A stretch of DNA of 5,021 bases from the NCBI GenBank assembly GCA_937898095.1, contig CALDKR010000198.1, positions 1-5,021 of the forward strand, written 5' to 3'. Below, piece by piece: positions 1-5,021 of this stretch. This DNA comes from an uncultured Rhodoluna sp. (GTDB lineage Bacteria; Actinomycetota; Actinomycetes; Actinomycetales; Microbacteriaceae). The notes below the pieces were generated by a model, which was not told the origin of the DNA, searched no databases, and saw only the letters and a program-made list of their open reading frames with translations. Within the stretch, counting starts at the first letter, position 1. Each line of letters opens with the position of its first letter. A program made the translations under genes and the position numbers.

Positions 1-87
1 CACCGCTAGGATTTTAGGCAAGCCCCCACGTGCGTGGCGAACCGATTTCATTGCGGTCGCCCGGCCGCTTGCGCAAAAAGGATAACC
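1..87 (+). other. Upstream leader of serA; no gene recognised
   Basis: A TAG at 7-9 could be the stop of an upstream gene read as CAC CGC TAG, but two codons are not enough to identify one; by synteny ilvC would be a reasonable guess. The rest holds two weak GC-rich inverted repeats: CCAC/GTGG at 26-29 and 34-37 with a 4-base loop, and GCGGTC/GGCCGC at 53-58 and 63-68 with one G-U pair and a GCCC loop. The 8-base palindrome TTGCGCAA lies at 69-76. Neither hairpin is followed by a T run, so they are not convincing terminators. I see no clear -35/-10 pair. The region could be read in frame from a GTG at 34 into serA, but the family N-terminus argues against that. Confidence 0.4.
78..82 (+). promoter_or_regulatory. 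Ribosome binding site of serA
   Basis: AAGGA lies 5 bases before the GTG at 88. It supports the GTG at 88 over the upstream in-frame GTG at 34, which has no purine-rich stretch at a suitable distance. Confidence 0.75.
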
Positions 88-1677
88 GTGGCCAAACCAA
101 TCGTTCTGATTGCCGAAGAGCTTTCACCCGCCACCGTTGATGCCCTCGGGCCGGATTTTGATGTCAGGTCGGTTGATGGAACCGATCGTGCCGAACTCCT
201 GAAAGCGCTTCCCGGCGCGAAAGCGATCCTGATTCGCAGCGCAACCAAAATTGATGAGGAAGCCATTGCAGCCGGAAGCGACCTGGTGGTTATCGCCCGG
301 GCCGGTGTTGGGCTTGACAATGTTGACATTAAGGCGGCAACCACCGCTGGAATCATGGTGGTGAACGCCCCCACCTCGAACGTGATTTCCGCTGCCGAAC
401 TGGCAATCGGCCACCTGCTCTCTTTGGCGCGTTTCATTCTAGACGCGAACGCCTCGATGAAGGCGGGCGAGTGGAAGCGTTCAAAGTTCACCGGTGTTGA
501 ATTTTTTGACAAGACCGTGGGAATTGTTGGGCTTGGCAGAATTGGTGCGCTGGTCGCGGAGCGGCTTGCCGGTTTTGGGGTGAGTCTTATTGCTTACGAC
601 CCTTTCGTTCCGCCGGCCAGAGCGCAGCAGCTCGGGGTGCAGATGGTGGAACTCGATGAACTGATGCGTCGCTCGGATTTCATCACCATCCACATTCCAA
701 AAACCCCGGAGACGACCGGACTCATCGGCAAAGAGCAGTTCGCTCTTGCAAAGCCGCAGCTGCGAATCGTGAACGCCAGCCGAGGCGGGATCATCGACGA
801 GGACGCGCTTTTCGACGCGCTCGACGGTGGAGTCATCGCCGGTGCCGGTCTTGATGTTTTTGTCTCAGAACCGCCAACCGAATCCAAACTGCTTGGCCTT
901 AGCAACATTCAGTTGACCCCGCACCTTGGCGCATCAACCGATGAAGCCCAAGAGAAGGCCGGCATCTCGGTGGCCAAGTCAGTTCGCCTGGCACTTGCTG
1001 GCGATCTTGTTCCTGATGCCGTGAACGTTGCCGGCGGCAACATTGACCCATCAGTCAAGCCAGGCATCTCACTCATGGAAAACATGGGACAGATTTTGTT
1101 TGGCATCAGCGGCGGAAACGTCTCTGCAATCGAGGTTGAGGTTCGCGGCGAGATCGCGGCACACGATGTTTCAGTGCTGAAGCTTGCCGGACTAAAGGGC
1201 TTCTTTCAGAACGCCGTCACCGAGCAGGTTTCATACGTCAATGCTCCTCTAATGGCCGAAGCTCGTGGTGTTGACGTCAAGCTAACTGCTGATTCGCACT
1301 CTGAGGAATACCGCAACGTGACCTCGATTCGTGCGACCTTGGCTGATGGAACCACCGCATCGGTTTCGGGCACCGTAATTGGGCCAAAGCTGCACCAGAA
1401 GATTGTGAACATCAACGGTTATGACGTTGAGTTGGCCGTTGCAGAGCACCTGGTCATGATGGTTTATGCAGACCGCCCGGGCATTGTGGCTATCTATGGC
1501 AAGGCATTTGCCGAGGCTGGCATCAACATCGCGGCCATGCAGATCGCGCGTGAACAAAAGGGCGGCAAGGCGCTTTCAATCATCACTGTTGACTCACCGG
1601 TTGCTGCTGATGTGCTCGAGAGCGTTCGCGTTGCCATCGAGGCCGACGTGCTTCGCGCCATCGACATCACTCTTTAG
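88..1677 (+). CDS. serA: D-3-phosphoglycerate dehydrogenase (long form, ACT domain)
   Basis: Oxidises 3-phosphoglycerate to 3-phosphohydroxypyruvate with NAD+, the first step of serine synthesis, in the cytoplasm. The GTG start gives MAKPIVLIAEELSP, the usual actinobacterial N-terminus, and 529 residues, close to the mycobacterial enzyme (about 528). Visible parts: substrate domain at both ends of the catalytic half; NAD-binding loop GLGRIG at 148-153 with Asp171 ending the second strand; catalytic Arg232 (NASRGG), Glu261 (SEPP) and His279 (TPHLG); ASB domain about 315-450; ACT domain about 453-529. In the ACT domain Tyr460, Asp462 and Asn480 line up with the serine-binding residues of the mycobacterial enzyme, so serine feedback is likely. 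The basic residues of the ASB/ACT interface site are mostly missing (see findings). A 46-base gap without a terminator separates it from the next gene. Identification is very secure. Confidence 0.97.
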   Translation: MAKPIVLIAEELSPATVDALGPDFDVRSVDGTDRAELLKALPGAKAILIRSATKIDEEAIAAGSDLVVIARAGVGLDNVDIKAATTAGIMVVNAPTSNVISAAELAIGHLLSLARFILDANASMKAGEWKRSKFTGVEFFDKTVGIVGLGRIGALVAERLAGFGVSLIAYDPFVPPARAQQLGVQMVELDELMRRSDFITIHIPKTPETTGLIGKEQFALAKPQLRIVNASRGGIIDEDALFDALDGGVIAGAGLDVFVSEPPTESKLLGLSNIQLTPHLGASTDEAQEKAGISVAKSVRLALAGDLVPDAVNVAGGNIDPSVKPGISLMENMGQILFGISGGNVSAIEVEVRGEIAAHDVSVLKLAGLKGFFQNAVTEQVSYVNAPLMAEARGVDVKLTADSHSEEYRNVTSIRATLADGTTASVSGTVIGPKLHQKIVNINGYDVELAVAEHLVMMVYADRPGIVAIYGKAFAEAGINIAAMQIAREQKGGKALSIITVDSPVAADVLESVRVAIEADVLRAIDITL

Positions 1678-1723
1678 GTCTACGCGGACTACATTTGCTT
1701 GGGATTTTGAAAGTCGGGGCAAG

Positions 1724-2116
1724 ATGAATCGCACTCTGCCACCTACGCTCCTCGCATTCCTTCTATTGGTAGCCGACTCTTTATGTTTCTTGGTTTTTGG
1801 ATTTGGTGCTGCAAACCTGAGTCAAATATTCAACTTTTTGTTTTATTTTTCGCTTTTTTTGCCACTGATAATTTTGACCAGGTTCGCACTGGCTGGATTT
1901 TTCTTTAGTTCCGTGGGTTCTCAATTGTGGCGAAACACAGCTGAAGCATTTTTCTGGAGCGGACCAGCAGTTTGGGTAGGTTTTCAACTTTTGCCTCTGT
2001 TTGAAACCTCAGTCATTGAAAATGTCCGATTGATCACCTTGGCCTTGTACTTGGCTTGTGAGACAGGGCTTTTTTTGCTCACCAGAAAGCTACAAATCGA
2101 AAAGGGAACTAACTAA
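1724..2116 (+). CDS. Small four-helix membrane protein, function unknown
   Basis: I do not recognise this 130-residue protein. It is very hydrophobic and rich in Phe and Leu, with four probable membrane helices at about 5-29, 35-57, 73-93 and 100-119. The charged tail (RKLQIEKGTN) and the arginines at 53 and 70 suggest that both ends and the middle loop are cytoplasmic. Asp18 and Glu113 fall inside predicted helices, which is unusual for a plain anchor. There is no cleavable signal peptide or known motif that I can see. ATG 1724 is the first plausible start; the frame stays open upstream but runs through serA. The ribosome site is weak (GGGG at 1716-1719, 4 bases away). GC is about 42% by hand count over 1741-2100, well below the neighbours, which hints at foreign origin or relaxed composition. 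Its stop is 2 bases before the methyltransferase start, so the two are probably co-translated. That this is a real gene is likely, given the intact frame, tight spacing and coherent helices. Confidence 0.72.
   Translation: MNRTLPPTLLAFLLLVADSLCFLVFGFGAANLSQIFNFLFYFSLFLPLIILTRFALAGFFFSSVGSQLWRNTAEAFFWSGPAVWVGFQLLPLFETSVIENVRLITLALYLACETGLFLLTRKLQIEKGTN
1852..2078 (+). repeat. Two copies of GCTTTTTTTGC within the membrane-protein gene
   Basis: The 11-base string GCTTTTTTTGC occurs at 1852-1862 and 2068-2078, both times in the same frame and reading through the codons CTT TTT TTG (Leu-Phe-Leu). The first copy ends a 26-base stretch (1835-1860) in which 21 bases are T. Each T7 run is a possible slippage point, but the repeat may simply reflect Phe/Leu-rich helices. 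Confidence 0.6.
2102..2107 (+). promoter_or_regulatory. Ribosome binding site of the methyltransferase gene
   Basis: AAGGGA lies inside the last codons of the membrane-protein gene, 11 bases before ATG 2119. The spacing is rather long but usable, and it ties translation of the two genes together. Confidence 0.5.
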
Positions 2117-2118
2117 AC

Positions 2119-2748
2119 ATGGATGCTCAGTATTGGAACCAAAAGTACGAAGCAACAGAGGATTTGATTTATACCGAGACGGTTAATCGCTTTGTGAAAG
2201 AGTTCGCCGAGCCGATTATTGCTGGAGCAAAAAAGCCCGGCAAGATGATCGACCTTGCCGGTGGCGAGGGTCGCAACTCAGTTTGGTTTGCTGAGCAAGG
2301 CTGGCAGGCCGAGAATATCGACTTTTCCAAGGCGGCACTTTCAAAGGCGCTCAAGTTTGCTGAGCGCCGCGGCGTCAGTGATCTGTATTTTGCTCACGTA
2401 GCCGACGCTACAGGTTTTGAGTCGGTGCTGACCCCGGTCGACGTAGGCGTGATTGCTTATTTGCAGGCCTCGAACGAAGACATTTTTGATGCAATCGACT
2501 GCCTGGTTGAGAACATCAAAAAGGGCGGATATCTGATCGGTGTATGGCACGCTCGCGAGAATCTGCAGGGTGGCTTTGGTGGCCCACAAGACCCAACGGT
2601 GTTGCCAACCGCCAGCGAGCTGGCTGAGTTTCTTGCTGAGCTGCCAGTAGAGGTTGATGTGCTCGAGAACCGCGACGGTCAGATTCAAACCAAAGAAGGC
2701 CTAAAGCCTTCGGTTACATTGGTATTAAAGGCTAGAGTCACCGCCTAA
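2119..2748 (+). CDS. Class I SAM-dependent methyltransferase, substrate unknown
   Basis: A 209-residue soluble protein with a Rossmann-type methyltransferase fold. The N-terminus (YWNQKYEATEDLIYTETVNRF) resembles the FWDERY...YGTEPN start of small methyltransferases often annotated as TehB-like or tellurite resistance, though its YTETVN is a weak version. Motif I is MIDLAGGEGRN at 43-53, and Asp68 (ENIDFS) ends the second strand where SAM ribose is normally held. The Asp in VADATGF fits the adenine-contacting acidic position, and VDVGVIAYLQ fits motif IV. GGPQDPTVLPTASEL is a characteristic late motif of this group, and the C-terminus ends in PSVTLVLKA. Length fits the family. GC is near 53% in a hand-counted block, nearer to serA than to the membrane-protein gene before it. 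The methyl acceptor cannot be told from sequence, and I would not transfer a tellurite role. Family call is firm; function open. Confidence 0.9.
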   Translation: MDAQYWNQKYEATEDLIYTETVNRFVKEFAEPIIAGAKKPGKMIDLAGGEGRNSVWFAEQGWQAENIDFSKAALSKALKFAERRGVSDLYFAHVADATGFESVLTPVDVGVIAYLQASNEDIFDAIDCLVENIKKGGYLIGVWHARENLQGGFGGPQDPTVLPTASELAEFLAELPVEVDVLENRDGQIQTKEGLKPSVTLVLKARVTA

Positions 2749-2752
2749 TCGG

Positions 2753-2778
2753 GCTATGGCTATGGGTAAACTCATAGC
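2753..2778 (+). promoter_or_regulatory. GCTATG direct/inverted repeat around a possible -10 box, upstream of leuB
   Basis: GCTATG occurs twice in tandem (2753-2758 and 2759-2764), followed 8 bases later by its reverse complement CATAGC (2773-2778). Between them lies TAAACT (2767-2772), which fits the TANNNT form of an actinobacterial -10 box. As RNA, 2759-2766 can pair with 2771-2778 (one G-U pair) leaving the loop UAAA. No good -35 hexamer is seen 16-18 bases upstream, and no T run follows, so a terminator is unlikely. It could be a leuB promoter with an overlapping operator, or an mRNA hairpin between the accessory pair and leuB. The repeat is seen directly; the role is inference. Confidence 0.45.
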
Positions 2779-2792
2779 TAATCAACTCGATT

Positions 2793-2795
2793 GGA
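2793..2795 (+). promoter_or_regulatory. Weak ribosome binding site of leuB
   Basis: GGA 6 bases before the TTG at 2802 is the only Shine-Dalgarno-like match. It sits in the middle of the small inverted repeat GATTGGAATC (2789-2798). With the TTG start it suggests modest translation initiation. Confidence 0.45.
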
Positions 2796-2801
2796 ATCAA
2801 A

Positions 2802-3839
2802 TTGACTCGCGAATATGACATTGCCGTTATTGGCGGAGACGGCATTGGGCCAGAGGTTACCGAAATCGCTCTAGAGGCGATTCGTCGAGTGACCCAGGGT
2901 TCTGGTGTGACTTTCAAGACCACCGAGTATGACCTTGGCGCTCGCCGCTATTTGAGCACCGGTGAGACCCTAACTGACGCTGACCTTGAGTCGCTAAAGC
3001 AGCACGACGCTATTCTGCTTGGTGCCATTGGTGACCCCCGAGTTCCGTCGGGCGTGCTCGAGCGCAACCTTCTTCTAAGGCTTCGATTCAGCTTCGATCA
3101 CTACATCAACCTGCGCCCAACCAAGCTCTACCCGGGCGTGGTCAGCCCACTTGCAGACCCGGGCAAAGTTGACTTTGTTGTGGTTCGCGAAGGCACCGAA
3201 GGCCCATATGTTGGCAACGGTGGTGTGATTCGAAAGGGTACCCCGCATGAGGTTGCCAATGAGGTTTCGGTCAACACCGCCTTTGGTGTCGAGCGCACCG
3301 TTCGATATGCGTTTGAACTTGCGTCAACTCGCGAGCGCAAGCAGGTCACGCTAGTTCACAAGCACAACGTTTTGGTTCACGCTGGCTGGCTATGGCAGAA
3401 CACCGTGAACCGCATCGCCGAAGAATTCCCTGGCGTGAAGCACAACTACCTACACATCGATGCCGCCACCATTTTTATGGTGACCGACCCAGAGCGCTTC
3501 GATGTGATTGTCACCGACAACCTATTTGGTGACATCATCACCGACCTAGCGGCTGCAATCGGCGGCGGCATTGGTCTTGGCGCATCAGGAAACATCAACC
3601 CTGACGGCGATTTTCCGAGCATGTTTGAGCCGGTTCACGGTTCAGCGCCAGACATCGCCGGAAAAAACTTGGCCGACCCAACCGCGGCGATTTTGTCAGC
3701 CGCGCTGTTGCTAAACCACCTGCAAAACCCAGTTGCAGCAACCCGAATCGAGAATGCGGTCGCCGCTGACCTTGCTTCTCGCGGAACTGCAAAACGCACC
3801 ACCACCGAGGTTGCTGAGGCAATCTTGGCGAACCTCTAA
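2802..3839 (+). CDS. leuB: 3-isopropylmalate dehydrogenase
   Basis: Converts (2R,3S)-3-isopropylmalate to 4-methyl-2-oxopentanoate with NAD+, a divalent metal and loss of CO2; cytoplasmic, leucine pathway. The 345-residue length is normal. GGDGIGPEV at 11-19 is the family N-terminal motif. Substrate-binding arginines are likely Arg95, Arg105 (INLRP) and Arg129 (VVRE); catalytic Tyr136 (GPYVG) and Lys187 (VHKHN); metal-binding Asp220, Asp244 and Asp248, the last two in the signature NLFGDIITDLAAAIGGGIGL (240-259). The NAD-binding stretch EPVHGSAPDIAGKN is at 276-289. REGTEGPYVGNGG is typical of actinobacterial LeuB and separates it from tartrate or isocitrate dehydrogenases. The start is TTG: an in-frame TAG at 2775-2777 blocks upstream extension, no ATG or GTG lies between, and starting later would remove the first strand. 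The gap to ilvE is 23 bases, so they are probably co-transcribed. Confidence 0.96.
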   Translation: MTREYDIAVIGGDGIGPEVTEIALEAIRRVTQGSGVTFKTTEYDLGARRYLSTGETLTDADLESLKQHDAILLGAIGDPRVPSGVLERNLLLRLRFSFDHYINLRPTKLYPGVVSPLADPGKVDFVVVREGTEGPYVGNGGVIRKGTPHEVANEVSVNTAFGVERTVRYAFELASTRERKQVTLVHKHNVLVHAGWLWQNTVNRIAEEFPGVKHNYLHIDAATIFMVTDPERFDVIVTDNLFGDIITDLAAAIGGGIGLGASGNINPDGDFPSMFEPVHGSAPDIAGKNLADPTAAILSAALLLNHLQNPVAATRIENAVAADLASRGTAKRTTTEVAEAILANL

Positions 3840-3862
3840 ACAGTTTCAAGAAAGCAGCCCAA

Positions 3863-4957
3863 ATGGCAGACCTGCAGTTCAAAGTCACTCGAAACTCGAC
3901 CCCGCTGGCCGATGATGCACGCGAAGCGATTCTTGAGGCACCGGTTTTTGGCGCCAACATGACCGACCACCAGGTGGTTTGCGTTTGGCAAAAGGGTGAG
4001 GGCTGGGTTAGCGCCGAGGTCTTGCCTTATGGGCCAATCTTGATGGACCCATCAGCTGCGGTGCTGCACTATGGGCAAGAAATCTTCGAGGGCATAAAGG
4101 CTTATCGTCACCAAGATGGTTCAATCTGGACATTCCGCCCAGAAGCCAACGCCAAGCGTTTGCAAAAGTCAGCCCACCGCATGGCACTGCCAGAGGTTCC
4201 GGTTGAGCTATTCATTGAGTCACTTCGTCAGTTGATTGCGGTTGACGGCAAGTGGGTTCCGGCCCCGGTCAACGAAAAGACGCTTTACTTCCGTCCGTTT
4301 GAAATCGCCGCTGAAAACTTCTTGGGCGTTCGCGCTGCACACCGTGCCGAGTTCCGCGTGATTGCATCGCCAGTAGGCCCATATTTCACCGGCGGCGTCA
4401 AGCCAATTTCAATCTGGGTTGCTCTTGATTCAGCTCGCGCCGGCAAGCACGGCACCGGTGAGGCCAAGACCGGCGGAAACTATGCCGCATCGCTTTTGGC
4501 TCAGGGTGAGGGTTATGAGAACGGCTGCTCGCAGGTTATGTTCCTCGACGCCGAGACCGCAACCCACATCGAAGAGCTTGGTGGCATGAACCTATTCTTC
4601 GTTTACAAAGACGGCCACGTTGCTACTCCAAGCCTTGACGGCACCATTCTTCACGGCATCACCCGCGACTCGGTTATCCAGTTGATCAAAGACCGCGGCA
4701 TCAAGGTTGAAGAGCGCAAAATCAGCCTGGATGAAGTTTTTGCCGGTATTGAGTCTGGTGAGATTGTTGAGGTGTTTGCCTGTGGCACCGCCGCGGTTAT
4801 CACTCCAATCGGTGAGTTCAAGAGCCGCAAGGGCAACGTTGGTTCAGCTGACGCAAAGCCTGGCGAGCTAACCGTCAGCCTGCGTGAAGAGCTCACTGGC
4901 ATTCAGTATGGAACCGTTGCCGACCGCCACAACTGGCTGGTCAAGCTGGCCGACTGA
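3863..4957 (+). CDS. ilvE: Branched-chain amino acid aminotransferase (class IV, PLP)
   Basis: Transfers the amino group between glutamate and the 2-oxo acids of leucine, isoleucine and valine, the last step of their synthesis. The 364-residue length and layout match the longer BCAT form found in actinobacteria and eukaryotes rather than the roughly 310-residue E. coli form. Visible motifs: LHYGQEIFEGIKAYR at 68-82, YFRPF at 142-146, SPVGPYFTGGVKPI at 169-182, the PLP lysine Lys202 in GEAKTGGNYAAS, Glu238 in EELGGMNLFF, TPSLDGTILHGITRDSV at 255-271, and the cofactor-phosphate loop ACGTAAVITP at 306-315. All key residues are present. ATG 3863 is preceded by a weak AAGAAAG 8 bases upstream. It follows leuB closely and its stop overlaps the start of the next gene, so translation is probably coupled. 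Using oxo acids made in part by LeuB, it fits its neighbours directly. Confidence 0.97.
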   Translation: MADLQFKVTRNSTPLADDAREAILEAPVFGANMTDHQVVCVWQKGEGWVSAEVLPYGPILMDPSAAVLHYGQEIFEGIKAYRHQDGSIWTFRPEANAKRLQKSAHRMALPEVPVELFIESLRQLIAVDGKWVPAPVNEKTLYFRPFEIAAENFLGVRAAHRAEFRVIASPVGPYFTGGVKPISIWVALDSARAGKHGTGEAKTGGNYAASLLAQGEGYENGCSQVMFLDAETATHIEELGGMNLFFVYKDGHVATPSLDGTILHGITRDSVIQLIKDRGIKVEERKISLDEVFAGIESGEIVEVFACGTAAVITPIGEFKSRKGNVGSADAKPGELTVSLREELTGIQYGTVADRHNWLVKLAD

Positions 4958-5021
4958 TGCGCGTTGCTCGATTTGGCTTTAACGGCGAACCTCGATTTGG
5001 CTTGGTCGACGGCCCAGAACT
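4957..5021 (+). CDS. Fumarylacetoacetate hydrolase family protein, N-terminal fragment
   Basis: Only 21 complete codons are in the window: MRVARFGFNGEPRFGLVDGPEL with the last codon cut. The pattern M-R-x-A-R-F, then PR[FY]G and VDG, is the usual start of bacterial fumarylacetoacetate-hydrolase family proteins (2-hydroxyhepta-2,4-diene-1,7-dioate isomerase-like or acylpyruvase-like). In mycobacteria a gene of this family lies between leuB and gltX, which supports the call. The catalytic and metal-binding domain is outside the window, so the substrate cannot be judged. The ATG shares its A with the TGA stop of ilvE (TGATG), and no strong ribosome site precedes it, pointing to reinitiation after ilvE. 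Confidence 0.8.
   Translation, partial: MRVARFGFNGEPRFGLVDGPE

Noticed and set aside
34..87. N-terminal extension of serA from GTG 34 (18 extra residues)
   Set aside because: The extra residues (ANRFHCGRPAACAKRIT) do not fit the family, there is no ribosome site, and GTG 88 has a good AAGGA and the canonical AKPIVLIAEELSP start.
1661..1695. Possible promoter for the membrane-protein gene (TCGACA and TACATT)
   Set aside because: The spacing is 23 bases, too long for a normal -35/-10 pair, and the first box lies in the serA coding end.
1466..1723. Upstream extension of the membrane protein into serA
   Set aside because: This stretch overlaps serA out of frame, is Arg/Ser-rich with no membrane character, and looks like a shadow of serA coding bias; ATG 1724 begins the hydrophobic protein.
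1678..1723. Terminator after serA
   Set aside because: Only a 3-base inverted repeat (GTC/GAC at 1679-1690) is visible, with no T run; transcription probably reads through.
2119..2748. Naming the methyltransferase tehB (tellurite resistance)
   Set aside because: The likeness is at the level of the methyltransferase fold and a few shared motifs; there is no tehA or other tellurite gene nearby and the entrance motif differs.
2753..2801. Rho-independent terminator after the methyltransferase gene
   Set aside because: The GCTATG/CATAGC hairpin is AT-containing and is followed by TAATCAACTC, not a T run.
3733..3915. 60-residue open frame across the leuB-ilvE junction
   Set aside because: It overlaps both real genes in another frame and has no ribosome site or recognisable motif.

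Overview
The window looks like a piece of an actinobacterial chromosome, most likely a small-genome member of the Microbacteriaceae or a relative of the freshwater Luna type. The reasons are the gene order (serA, leuB, ilvE, fumarylacetoacetate-hydrolase family gene), the long SerA with ASB and ACT domains, the actinobacterial form of LeuB (REGTEGPYVGNGG), and the moderate GC content. Hand counts of 60-base blocks in the core genes give about 57-65% GC. The organism assignment is inference from protein style and synteny; no marker gene is present.

Layout, all on the plus strand: a short 5' leader (1-87); serA, D-3-phosphoglycerate dehydrogenase (88-1677); a small AT-rich gene for an unrecognised four-helix membrane protein (1724-2116); a class I SAM-dependent methyltransferase (2119-2748); a 53-base gap with a GCTATG direct/inverted repeat around a possible -10 box; leuB, 3-isopropylmalate dehydrogenase, starting at TTG (2802-3839); ilvE, branched-chain aminotransferase (3863-4957); and the first 21 codons of a fumarylacetoacetate-hydrolase family gene (4957 to the window end), which overlaps the ilvE stop by one base. 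No stretch over 300 bases lacks a gene. I found no RNA gene, CRISPR array, insertion sequence or convincing terminator.

The core genes form an amino-acid synthesis cluster: SerA opens the serine pathway, LeuB does the oxidative decarboxylation step of leucine synthesis, and IlvE does the last transamination for leucine, isoleucine and valine. The membrane-protein/methyltransferase pair sits between serA and leuB, which are next to each other in mycobacteria, so the pair looks like an accessory insertion. Its role is unknown.

I do not see a clear new biological system. The parts most worth a second look are the membrane-protein/methyltransferase pair, the palindrome before leuB, and the apparent loss in SerA of the basic effector site described for the mycobacterial enzyme while the serine site is kept.
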